Below are positions 1 through 3,904 of a stretch of DNA of 5,387 bases, piece after piece (position 1 is the stretch's first letter; each line of letters opens with the position of its first letter). This DNA is from Oscillospiraceae bacterium. Its GTDB lineage: Bacteria > Bacillota > Clostridia > Oscillospirales > CAG-272. A program made the translations under genes and the position numbers. The stretch spans positions 4,395 to 9,781 of the forward strand of contig WQSD01000031.1 of the NCBI GenBank assembly GCA_009788105.1, given 5' to 3'. The notes beneath the pieces are model-generated. The model searched no databases. It had not been told where the DNA came from and was given only the letters and a program-made list of their open reading frames with translations.

Positions 1-60
1 GGGGCTGACTGTGCTGTGCTTCGGACTGTCCGTGCGGATTTTCAAGCGGAAGTTAGTGTA
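1..60 (+). CDS. C-terminal end of an unidentified membrane-type protein (partial)
   Basis: The first 60 bases read without interruption in the frame starting at base 1 and end at a TAG (58-60), giving 19 residues. They are hydrophobic (LTVLCFGLSV) and then basic (RIFKRK), the pattern of a last transmembrane helix followed by a positively charged cytoplasmic end. Small phage and conjugative-element membrane proteins of Firmicutes often end this way, but 19 residues are too few to assign a family. The gene starts outside the window. A short perfect inverted repeat (GATTGA/TCAATC, 64-81) follows the stop directly. The call rests only on the open frame and composition. Confidence 0.4.
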
Positions 61-92
61 GGTGATTGAATTTACTCAATCTTCAATAAAGA

Positions 93-120
93 CCACGGGG
101 GCAGGAAACTGCCCCTGTGG
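93..120. other. 12-bp stem-loop with GAAA tetraloop
   Basis: Bases 93-104 pair with 109-120 over 12 base pairs, with one G-T wobble at 97/116, closing a GAAA (GNRA) loop at 105-108. No T-run follows on either strand, so it is not a standard intrinsic terminator. It lies between the partial gene at the left edge and the peptidase remnant. It may be an RNA 3' end structure or a phage or mobile-element signal; its function is unknown. Confidence 0.5.
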
Positions 121-185
121 CTGAAGAAAAAGGTCAAAGTCGTGGAGTTTGGGACAACGCCGCACAAATTTTGCCCGCTTACATA

Positions 186-443
186 TTACGGCGACCTGTT
201 TGACGATTCATTTACCAATATTTCGCTTTTACATACAGCGCATTTTTCATTTTTCATTTTCTTATCACAGCGAGGCGATTTTACAAAAGCAGTCCAATTT
301 CTGCGTAATATTCTTTGTGCAAAATCCAATGAGCATTTTCATGAGCGCAAGTAAAACGAAGTCTACCACCATTACGACCTCGCAACAGACTTTCGTCAAG
401 AATAATAGTCTGCGCCTCAACTTCGATTAAGTCATAGCTCTTT
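186..443 (-). pseudogene. ImmA/IrrE-type metallopeptidase remnant (5' truncated, frameshifted)
   Basis: Read on minus, the frame ending at the TAA at 281-283 gives SYDLIEVEAQTIILDESLL, a short Gly/Arg-rich link, then RFTCAHENAHWILHKEYY. This is the core of the ImmA/IrrE (peptidase M78) family: a TIxxDxxL strand, RFTxAHE, and the zinc-binding HExxH (encoded at 329-343) followed by WxLH. Family members cleave phage or ICE repressors, or DdrO-like regulators, and release lysogeny repression. The frame stops right after EYYAEIGLLL. A one-base shift near 285 opens a second frame to a TAA at 186-188, with two Cys-x-x-Cys-like cysteines but no clear C-terminal match. The 5' half is missing and its place is taken by integrase sequence on the other strand. 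There is no plausible start codon with a ribosome binding site. The family call is firm; the exact ends are not. Confidence 0.72.
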
Positions 444-980
444 ATGAAATATACTGGCACAAGTGTTGTTGTTCTCGCTATTTACTACGGCTTACGCCGT
501 TCCGAAGTCCTGGGCTTGAAGTGGTCGACTATTGACTTTGAAAACGACACTATCACTATCAGTCATACAGTAGTGAAAAATCGTACCATTGTAGCCAGTG
601 ACTGCACAAAGTCGGAAGCAAGCAGAAGAACATTTCAGCTAATCCCCGAAGTGAATGCCATGTTGCAGGAGATGAAAGCCACCGCACCGCCAAACAGCGA
701 ATATATTCACGTTTGGCAAGACGGCAAGGCATTTCGACCCGACTACGTAACAAGAGGATTTCAAAGGGTATTAAAGCGTAATAATATACCCCGAATGCGA
801 CTACATGACTTGCGACACAGCACGGCAAGCATATTATTTGAAAGAGGTATGCCATTAGAGGACATGAAAAACTGGCTCGGTCATACCGACATAGAAACCA
901 CATCAAATATTTACTTGCATTACTCCAAAAATCGCAAAGAATTAGTCGCAAGCCAACTCCATGGAATGCTGACTATTTAA
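444..980 (+). CDS. Tyrosine recombinase/integrase, catalytic domain only (N-terminally truncated)
   Basis: This 178-residue frame is the C-terminal catalytic domain of a phage or ICE tyrosine integrase, which cuts and rejoins att sites through a covalent 3'-phosphotyrosine. All catalytic residues are visible: Arg18 in YYGLRRSEVLGLKW, the hairpin Lys56, His121 and Arg124 in HDLRHS, His147 in WLGH, and the nucleophile Tyr157 in SNIYLHY. Full-length relatives have about 350-400 residues. The arm-binding and core-binding SAM-like domains are absent here, and the in-frame codon at 435-437 just upstream is a stop. The ATG at 444 has no Shine-Dalgarno, so it is probably an internal Met rather than a real start. 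Frame 2 upstream reads IALYEIY, which would fit integrases just before this point and hints at an extra frameshift. It lies next to tRNA genes and opposite an ImmA-like remnant, typical of a lysogeny module. Recombinase activity is unlikely. Confidence 0.85.
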   Translation: MKYTGTSVVVLAIYYGLRRSEVLGLKWSTIDFENDTITISHTVVKNRTIVASDCTKSEASRRTFQLIPEVNAMLQEMKATAPPNSEYIHVWQDGKAFRPDYVTRGFQRVLKRNNIPRMRLHDLRHSTASILFERGMPLEDMKNWLGHTDIETTSNIYLHYSKNRKELVASQLHGMLTI

Positions 981-986
981 CGAAAA

Positions 987-1018
987 CCCCTGCCCAAAAT
1001 GCAAGGGCTTTTATTTTA
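987..1018 (+). terminator. Possible weak terminator after the integrase
   Basis: CCCCTGC (987-993) pairs with GCAAGGG (1001-1007) with one mismatch and a 7-base loop. CTTTTATTTT follows 7 bases after the integrase stop. The stem is imperfect, so it is only a moderate candidate. Confidence 0.45.
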
Positions 1019-1044
1019 CCTGCTTCTATAATACTCTAATAAAC

Positions 1045-1110
1045 GGTGATTGAAATAAATCAGGATTTGCAACAAGCAAACCCTGATATTCCGTGTCGCG
1101 TTGCGACTGG
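1045..1110. repeat. Left arm of a ~66-bp inverted duplication flanking the tRNA pair
   Basis: Reading outward from the tRNA-Pro CCA end on minus, the sequence is CCAGTCGCAACGCGACACG, then TCAGGGTTTGCTT, and finally TTTCAATCACC. The same three blocks in the same order follow the CCA of the tRNA-Ser on plus (1436-1502). The first block is identical over 19 bases and the second over 13, separated by small gaps. GTCGC-AAC-GCGAC inside it is itself a small hairpin directly after each CCA. Confidence 0.8.
1050..1086 (-). terminator. Intrinsic terminator of tRNA-Pro
   Basis: On minus, TCAGGGTTTGC (1086-1076) pairs with GCAAATCCTGA (1070-1060) over 11 bp with one G-T wobble around a TTGTT loop, followed by TTTATTT. 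It sits 22 bases downstream of the encoded CCA. The stem-loop is part of the inverted duplication. Confidence 0.75.
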
Positions 1111-1183
1111 TCTGAGTGACTGGACTTGAACCAGCGGCCTCTACCACCCCAAGGTAGCACGCTACCATCTGCGCCACACCCAG
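1108..1183 (-). tRNA. tRNA-Pro (anticodon GGG), CCA encoded
   Basis: The minus strand folds into a full cloverleaf of 73 nt plus encoded CCA. The acceptor CTGGGTG pairs with CACTCAG (one G-T). The D stem is GCGC/GCGT, and the anticodon stem CTACC/GGTAG carries loop TTGGGGT, giving anticodon GGG. The T arm is GCTGG-TTCAAGT-CCAGT and the discriminator is A. The tRNA reads CCC/CCU proline codons. A consensus promoter lies 12 bases upstream and an intrinsic terminator downstream, so it is a single-gene unit. It faces the integrase remnant with its 3' end, the usual position for a tRNA used as an integration site, but no second copy of its 3' end is visible in the window. Confidence 0.96.
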
Positions 1184-1195
1184 ATACCAGATAAC

Positions 1196-1224
1196 ATAAT
1201 ATCATAAAAAACCTAGTTTGTCAA
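1196..1224 (-). promoter_or_regulatory. Sigma-A promoter of tRNA-Pro
   Basis: On minus, TTGACA (1224-1219), a 17-base spacer and TATTAT (1201-1196) form a near-consensus promoter. The -10 ends 12 bases before the tRNA 5' end. Confidence 0.9.
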
Positions 1225-1304
1225 GAACAAAATTAAAAAGATTGTGGATTGTGGAAAAAGACCGTGGAATTGAGTCAGAGCAGAGCATATTGGAAAAAAA
1301 GGAC

Positions 1305-1333
1305 TTGACAAATAACAATATGTATGCTACAAT
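1305..1333 (+). promoter_or_regulatory. Sigma-A promoter of tRNA-Ser
   Basis: TTGACA (1305-1310), a 17-base spacer and TACAAT (1328-1333) precede the tRNA by 13 bases. A TG at 1325-1326 also fits an extended -10 element. Confidence 0.92.
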
Positions 1334-1346
1334 ACTATGGTGTTAT

Positions 1347-1438
1347 GGAGAGATGGCTGAGTTGGTCGAAGGCGCACGATTGGAAATCGTGTGTGCGTTA
1401 ATAGCGCACCGAGGGTTCGAATCCCTCTCTCTCCGCCA
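1347..1438 (+). tRNA. tRNA-Ser (anticodon GGA), CCA encoded
   Basis: This is a class II tRNA of 89 nt plus encoded CCA. The acceptor GGAGAGA pairs with TCTCTCC. The anticodon stem CACGA/TCGTG carries loop TTGGAAA, giving anticodon GGA, which reads UCC/UCU. The long variable arm GTGCG-TTAATAG-CGCAC typical of serine tRNAs is present, as is the T arm GAGGG-TTCGAAT-CCCTC. The discriminator is G. It has its own strong promoter and an intrinsic terminator 24 bases after the CCA, and is transcribed divergently from tRNA-Pro. Confidence 0.97.
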
Positions 1439-1502
1439 GTCGCAACGCGACACGAATAAATCAGGGTTTGCTTTGTGCATGCCCTTTTTGCTTTCAATCA
1501 CC
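1436..1502. repeat. Right arm of the ~66-bp inverted duplication flanking the tRNA pair
   Basis: From the CCA of tRNA-Ser outward it reads CCAGTCGCAACGCGACACG, TCAGGGTTTGCTT and TTTCAATCACC, matching the left arm (1045-1110) on the opposite strand. The terminator inside it has diverged from the left copy but still forms a hairpin. Confidence 0.8.
1463..1494 (+). terminator. Intrinsic terminator of tRNA-Ser
   Basis: AGGGT-T-TGC pairs with GCA-T-GCCCT (one T-T mismatch) around a TTTGT loop, followed by TTTTGCTTT. Confidence 0.7.
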
Positions 1503-1529
1503 TATTGTGCATCTTTTTTGTCAGAGAAA

Positions 1530-1557
1530 CAAAAACCGCATTCCCATGCGGTTTTTG
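1530..1557. terminator. Bidirectional intrinsic terminator
   Basis: CAAAAACCGCAT (1530-1541) pairs perfectly with ATGCGGTTTTTG (1546-1557) around a TCCC loop, with a T-run on both strands. It separates the plus-strand tRNA-Ser unit from the minus-strand phage remnant. Confidence 0.85.
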
Positions 1558-1564
1558 TTTTTGC

Positions 1565-2185
1565 TTACACGATTTTTACACGAATAATTGAAACATCGGT
1601 TAAAATATTATCTCCATCTGCTCGGCACGACAGCCCGCAAGCTCCGTTCCTGCCCCCCCGCAAAACAAAAAATCCCCCGCCGAAGCAGGGGGTAAAGTCA
1701 CAGCAGGAGCGGGACGCCTCGTATGGTGTGGTGGTTAGTGCCGCTGTGGTATCATTAGTCCCCGACTGGTACGCATTGTTAAGAGGCGTTCGGGGTTCTG
1801 TTAGGTCTCTCGCCCATGCGGTCGTTCGGTTCGTCAGCCTTGTAACCGCAAGCCAGGGGTCGGTCTGCCGAATATAAGCAGTCGCAAGCCTTGGCATATT
1901 AGTCGCAAAACTATCAAAGAATATTTCCGCAAGCCTATCATCAATGGTGTTAAAGTCATTGATTAGTGACCAGCTTTGCGCGAAAGTTTCAAGGTCAACA
2001 GCAGACCGCAAATTTGCACGGATAAAAGCTGTCTCGGTTTTTAGTGCCGCCGCCAACCGTTCTTCAAGCGCGCCCATATCCCGCACGGTTTCGCCCGGTA
2101 CAGCAAAACCCGAAGAAGCCAGCTCGTTTCGGAGATTATGGTCTGCTTTTTCAAGGTAGGCGTTTATGGCTTTTGTTAGTCGCAT
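1565..2185 (-). CDS. Phage minor head/head-morphogenesis protein, C-terminally truncated
   Basis: From the ATG at 2185 about 128 residues look like the N-terminus of Firmicutes phage minor head proteins (Mu gpF/SPP1 gp7-like), which join the portal-capsid assembly. It starts MRLTKAINAYLEKADHNL, followed by a helical region with LEERLAAALKTE, then PRLATAYIRQTDPWLAVTRL and NRTTAWARDL, where relatives have the RTTxWxxxWSxEL motif. Relatives run to 350-500 residues. Here the match ends at about base 1800, and the remaining ~78 codons (Thr-, Cys- and Gly-rich) run through an inverted repeat and an intrinsic terminator, so they are not genuine protein sequence. A TTG at 2191 is possible, but ATG 2185 has AGAGG 6 bases upstream. 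The start lies 10 bases after the stop of the upstream small gene, consistent with one operon. Probably non-functional; the phage family call is moderately sure. Confidence 0.7.
   Translation of the reverse strand: MRLTKAINAYLEKADHNLRNELASSGFAVPGETVRDMGALEERLAAALKTETAFIRANLRSAVDLETFAQSWSLINDFNTIDDRLAEIFFDSFATNMPRLATAYIRQTDPWLAVTRLTNRTTAWARDLTEPRTPLNNAYQSGTNDTTAALTTTPYEASRSCCDFTPCFGGGFFVLRGGRNGACGLSCRADGDNILTDVSIIRVKIV
1662..1692 (-). terminator. Intrinsic terminator of the phage remnant
   Basis: On minus, CCCCC-T-GC pairs with GC-GGGGG around a TTCG loop (1692-1674; the T is bulged), followed by ATTTTTTGTTTT. It lies inside the readable tail of the truncated head gene, showing that this tail is not a natural coding end. 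Confidence 0.8.
1714..1789. repeat. 7-bp inverted repeat bounding a 62-bp insert-like segment
   Basis: ACGCCTC (1714-1720) and GAGGCGT (1783-1789) are perfect inverted copies. The enclosed 62 bases have no recognisable coding content and begin right where the phage protein match ends. This may be a scar, a tiny element or an RNA fold. Confidence 0.35.
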
Positions 2186-2194
2186 GTGCAACCT

Positions 2195-2326
2195 CTACTT
2201 CTCCGGTGGCTTTTCTTTTGCCTTTTTTGCTTTTTCAGCTTGAAACTCCGCTTCGTCCATTCTGTCAACTTCTGCCCATCTTTCGGTCAAAGAAGGTTGT
2301 CTTCGATTTCGATTATCTTTTTTCAT
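2195..2326 (-). CDS. Small phage-operon protein, 43 aa, function unknown
   Basis: A 43-residue frame starts at ATG 2326 with GGAGG 7 bases upstream. It begins MKKDNRNRRQPSLTERWAEV, continues DRMDEAEFQAEK and ends with a lysine/proline-rich tail (KAKKAKEKPPEK). It is entirely hydrophilic and probably helical, with no cysteine or membrane segment. Its ATG overlaps the TGA of the ADP-ribosyltransferase gene (ATGA, 2323-2326), so the two are translationally coupled, and it ends 10 bases before the head-protein start. Small charged proteins occur between structural genes in phage head modules, but I do not recognise a family. The good ribosome binding site and tight spacing make it a real gene. 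Confidence 0.72.
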   Translation of the reverse strand: MKKDNRNRRQPSLTERWAEVDRMDEAEFQAEKAKKAKEKPPEK

Positions 2327-3156
2327 GAAATTTCCTCCAACATTACTCGTGTAAAGATTTGGTTGTTTGACGTTGTATCTGCTACTGTTTCTACGACACG
2401 GAAGCGGGACTTGCTTGAAACAAGCACTTCTTGTTCGTCAGGGTAGTCTGACAAATGTGTAATGCTTGTGCCTTGTCGCGTTTGTGCTATTTCGTACCTA
2501 ACTAAATTAGTCCTACCGTCTCTTGCGCGCAGGTCTTGTTCGCCTTTAGAGGGTACCATAAACTCCATGGCTGTCCCTGTATCGGTTGTCCAACTACTTG
2601 GACCTCTCATGTCGAACTCATGTCCCGGAACAAGCGCGCTAAAGCGTTCGTCAGACAAAGATACCCCTCTCATCAAGTTTTCGCCTTCAAAAGTCGGACT
2701 TCCTTCAATAAAAGTTTCTAAACTTGTAAGCATAGAGAGTTGTTCTGCACTGGCTCGCTCAGGATTAGTATACGCTTTTCTAACTTTTCGTATATCGCGA
2801 TAAGCTATATCAGTATAGGCTTGAACGTTTGACATCAGGGCCGAGGCCTCATCTATAGACACTTCACGACCTAAATTCGCAGATAGCTCTTGAGCAGTAG
2901 TGTATGCGCGAGTAACAGAATTAGCGTCTTCTCCGAATTTTTCATCGGCCGTCATGTGACCGGCGGTTGCTTTTGTCTTGGCGGTATTAAAGGCTTCTAT
3001 CTTTGCCCCAACTTCACCCATCAATTTCCCATCTTCGCCGACTTGAACCGGAGTGCCGTTTATCGTCACCCAGTTTTCTTCATTTGCTTTTAGTATACCA
3101 CAATTTTCAGCGTTTGTAAACCCCTTTTCAGCTAAGGGAGCGGAAGTTTTAGTCAA
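2323..3156 (-). CDS. Phage-encoded ADP-ribosyltransferase domain protein (probably 5' truncated)
   Basis: The C-terminal ~120 of up to 277 residues carry the R-S-E signature of ADP-ribosyltransferase toxins and phage effectors (ADPrib_exo_Tox/VIP2-like): Arg163 in ENLMRGVSL, the STS-like SSWTTD at 187-192, and the catalytic ExE Glu241/Glu243 in PDEQEVLV, followed by SKSRFRVV. The ExE form belongs to arginine-modifying enzymes that move ADP-ribose from NAD+ to a protein. The middle (~50-150) is helical. The WVTINGTPVQVGEDGKLMGEVG stretch near residues 29-50 resembles a linker seen inside phage minor head proteins. The most upstream start (TTG 3156) lies in a hairpin with no ribosome binding site. 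A promoter-like pair at 3092-3120 lies inside the frame, so translation could start at GTG 3069 (Val30). The 5' end may therefore be a truncation scar. It is the first gene of the coupled minus-strand phage cluster. Confidence 0.78.
   Translation of the reverse strand: MTKTSAPLAEKGFTNAENCGILKANEENWVTINGTPVQVGEDGKLMGEVGAKIEAFNTAKTKATAGHMTADEKFGEDANSVTRAYTTAQELSANLGREVSIDEASALMSNVQAYTDIAYRDIRKVRKAYTNPERASAEQLSMLTSLETFIEGSPTFEGENLMRGVSLSDERFSALVPGHEFDMRGPSSWTTDTGTAMEFMVPSKGEQDLRARDGRTNLVRYEIAQTRQGTSITHLSDYPDEQEVLVSSKSRFRVVETVADTTSNNQIFTRVMLEEIS
3092..3120 (-). promoter_or_regulatory. Candidate promoter for the ADP-ribosyltransferase cluster
   Basis: On minus, TTTACA (3120-3115), a 17-base spacer and TATACT (3097-3092) match sigma-A consensus well. 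It lies within the 5' end of the longest reading frame, upstream of the GTG at 3069. Confidence 0.5.
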
Positions 3157-3260
3157 GTTTTTTCAAAAACTTGTGGGGTTTGGGGCAAAGCCCCATGCCC
3201 TTGACCTTATCTCTTATCAAGGAACAGTAACATTCAAAGTCACTCGCACTCCTTGAATGT
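3154..3260. repeat. Cluster of four consecutive hairpins between phage remnant and TA locus
   Basis: In a row lie CAAGTTTTT/AAAAACTTG (3154-3173), TGGGGC-AAA-GCCCCA (3181-3195), CCTTGA/TCAAGG (3199-3222) and ACATTCAA/TTGAATGT (3230-3260). No gene with support lies between 3157 and 3343. The first two hairpins resemble dispersed intergenic stem-loops of Clostridia; this is an impression from memory, not a search. Confidence 0.5.
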
Positions 3261-3343
3261 GCATATATAACGGCAATAGTGTAATGAAAATCAGACACTT
3301 CTAAAAAACTTCTAACTTTTTTTATCAAATTAGAAAAAATCAG

Positions 3344-3372
3344 TTGACAACACAACAAATGTGTGTTATACT
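3344..3372 (+). promoter_or_regulatory. Strong promoter of the antitoxin RNA
   Basis: TTGACA (3344-3349), a 17-base spacer and TATACT (3367-3372) form a near-perfect sigma-A promoter, with a start expected near 3379-3380. No open frame of note follows, only a short structured RNA and a terminator. The spacer contains AACACA-N7-TGTGTT (3349-3367), an inverted repeat that could be an operator. Confidence 0.85.
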
Positions 3373-3379
3373 GTTGTTA

Positions 3380-3474
3380 GAAAAGAAACAGCACCACCGA
3401 TAGGCGGTCAGTTTCCGTTTGTTAGGCTAAAAAATTAACCGCATCTCGGGAAAAGGGGCGGTTAATTTCTTTTG
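3380..3474 (+). ncRNA. Candidate antisense RNA antitoxin of a type I TA system
   Basis: An RNA of about 95 nt is predicted from the strong promoter to the terminator at 3432-3468. It has no credible reading frame. Its 5' part folds as GAAAC...GTTTC (3385-3415) enclosing ACCG-ATAGG-CGGT (3396-3408). The stretch AACAGCACCACC (3387-3398) nearly repeats AACTCACCTCC (3543-3553), which is the complement of the toxin Shine-Dalgarno and spacer, so the RNA can pair imperfectly there. Its 3' end overlaps the toxin mRNA through the shared terminator. The layout matches RNA II of the Fst/par loci. The promoter and terminator are direct observations; the antitoxin role is inferred. Confidence 0.68.
3432..3468. 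terminator. Shared bidirectional terminator of toxin and antitoxin RNAs
   Basis: AAATTAACCGC (3432-3442) pairs perfectly over 11 bp with GCGGTTAATTT (3458-3468). TTTCTTTT follows on plus and TTTTTT on minus. The toxin stop codon (3462-3464) lies inside the stem. Confidence 0.9.
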
Positions 3475-3542
3475 TCGTTATCGCCATTCAAAAGGATTGA
3501 AATTAGAGTAAGAATAATTATCAAAGCCGTTAAGTATTGCAT
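3462..3542 (-). CDS. 26-aa hydrophobic peptide, candidate type I toxin (Fst/TxpA-like)
   Basis: The frame from ATG 3542 to TAA 3462 encodes a 26-residue peptide: MQYLTALIIILTLISILL, a single membrane-spanning helix of about 15-16 residues, then a polar charged tail NGDNDKRN. This is the shape of small membrane toxins of type I systems (Fst, TxpA, BsrG), which act at the cytoplasmic membrane and stop growth when their antisense RNA is lost. The Shine-Dalgarno AAGGAGGTGA ends 3 bases before the ATG and is about as strong as possible. It is buried in a long 5' stem (3549-3609). A consensus promoter lies at 3653-3681 and the stop codon sits in a shared bidirectional terminator, giving an mRNA of about 215 nt. 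A longer overlapping minus frame (3478-3699) lacks a comparable start and is rejected. The gene is well supported; the toxin role is inferred from architecture. Confidence 0.78.
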   Translation of the reverse strand: MQYLTALIIILTLISILLNGDNDKRN

Positions 3543-3548
3543 AACTCA

Positions 3549-3609
3549 CCTCCTTTCTTCGAGAGAAAACTTTCTTCGCTTTACAAGCCGAAGAACTCTC
3601 GATTGGAGG
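3549..3609 (-). promoter_or_regulatory. Shine-Dalgarno-sequestering stem in the toxin mRNA leader
   Basis: On the toxin mRNA, CCTCC (3609-3605) can pair with the Shine-Dalgarno GGAGG (3553-3549). TCGAGAG (3602-3596) pairs with CTCTCGA (3565-3559), and TTCTTCG (3595-3589) with CGAAGAA (3578-3572), topped by CTT-GTA-AAG. This nested hairpin would block ribosome access in the full-length mRNA, as is known for several type I toxins. Confidence 0.75.
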
Positions 3610-3652
3610 AAAACTAAAACCGCCTACCGCTGAATGGTGGCACTGTAAACAC

Positions 3653-3681
3653 AGTTTATCATGCTTTGCAAACTTTGTCAA
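3653..3681 (-). promoter_or_regulatory. Promoter of the toxin mRNA
   Basis: On minus, TTGACA (3681-3676), a 17-base spacer and TAAACT (3658-3653) form a near-consensus sigma-A promoter. The start is expected near 3646, about 100 bases before the toxin ATG. Confidence 0.85.
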
Positions 3682-3727
3682 TACCTGTAAGCCGTCCACT
3701 TGGGCGGTTATACAACCTTGCTATATC

Positions 3728-3751
3728 AAGCACCCCCACAGGGTGCTTTTT
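3728..3751 (+). terminator. Intrinsic terminator upstream of the adhesin leader
   Basis: AAGCACCC (3728-3735) pairs with GGGTGCTT (3741-3748) around CCACA, followed by TTTTTATAT on plus. It would stop plus-strand readthrough from the TA region. A weak promoter-like pair (TTGGGC-16-TATATC, 3700-3727) lies just before it. Confidence 0.75.
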
Positions 3752-3760
3752 ATATACCAA

Positions 3761-3882
3761 CGCAAACATAGCTTTATTGGGTAGCTGTGTTTGTGCAGAG
3801 CGAAAGCTCCTTTAAGTGAACCACCTTGAACTGGGGGAAATGGTTATCCCCCAGTAATCGGGTGGAATTGCATAAGAGTTTT
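3761..3882 (+). ncRNA. Structured leader RNA of unknown class upstream of the surface protein
   Basis: Between the terminator and the adhesin gene the plus strand folds extensively. A 13-bp hairpin (3761-3773 with 3783-3795) has a 9-base loop. It is followed by what can be drawn as a three-way junction closed by TGCA (3794-3797)/TGCA (3869-3872). One arm is GAGC-GAAA-GCTC (3798-3809) with a GNRA loop. The other is CCACC/GGTGG (3821-3825/3861-3865) leading across an internal loop to CTGGGGG/CCCCCAG (3831-3837/3848-3854). A terminator hairpin follows 23 bases after the region ends. This is the layout of a riboswitch or cis-acting leader. I could not match it to c-di-GMP, cobalamin, TPP, SAM, T-box or other classes I know. 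The GGGTGGAA at 3860-3867 faintly recalls the T-box core, but the rest does not fit. Confidence 0.5.
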
Positions 3883-3904
3883 TACTTTGAAATTTAATAT
3901 CAAT

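Noticed and set aside
142..430. Two plus-strand frames (142-354 and 149-430)
   Set aside because: They are antisense to the ImmA/IrrE-like peptidase sequence, which has clear family motifs on minus, and they show no domain of their own.
61..1054. GGTGATTGAA direct repeat at 61-70 and 1045-1054 flanking the integrase region, as att sites
   Set aside because: A 10-base match is expected several times by chance in a window of this size. Only a scattered TCA extends it, and the right copy is part of the tRNA-flanking duplication.
1218..1877. 219-codon plus-strand frame
   Set aside because: It reads through the tRNA-Ser gene, its promoter, two terminators and the antisense of the phage head gene.
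3149..3358. 69-codon minus-strand frame ending in GLCPKPHKFLKKLD
   Set aside because: It runs through the hairpin cluster and across the antitoxin promoter without a ribosome binding site. The tail looks like readthrough of a dispersed hairpin repeat.
3478..3699. 73-codon minus-strand open frame overlapping the toxin leader
   Set aside because: It begins upstream of the mapped promoter start, has no good ribosome binding site, and overlaps in another frame the 26-aa peptide that has a strong one. Its sequence is explained by the structured leader.
3761..3882. Known riboswitch or T-box identity for the adhesin leader
   Set aside because: Only the GGGTGGAA fragment recalls a T-box. There is no specifier-loop pattern, full T-box sequence, or c-di-GMP, cobalamin, TPP or SAM core motif.
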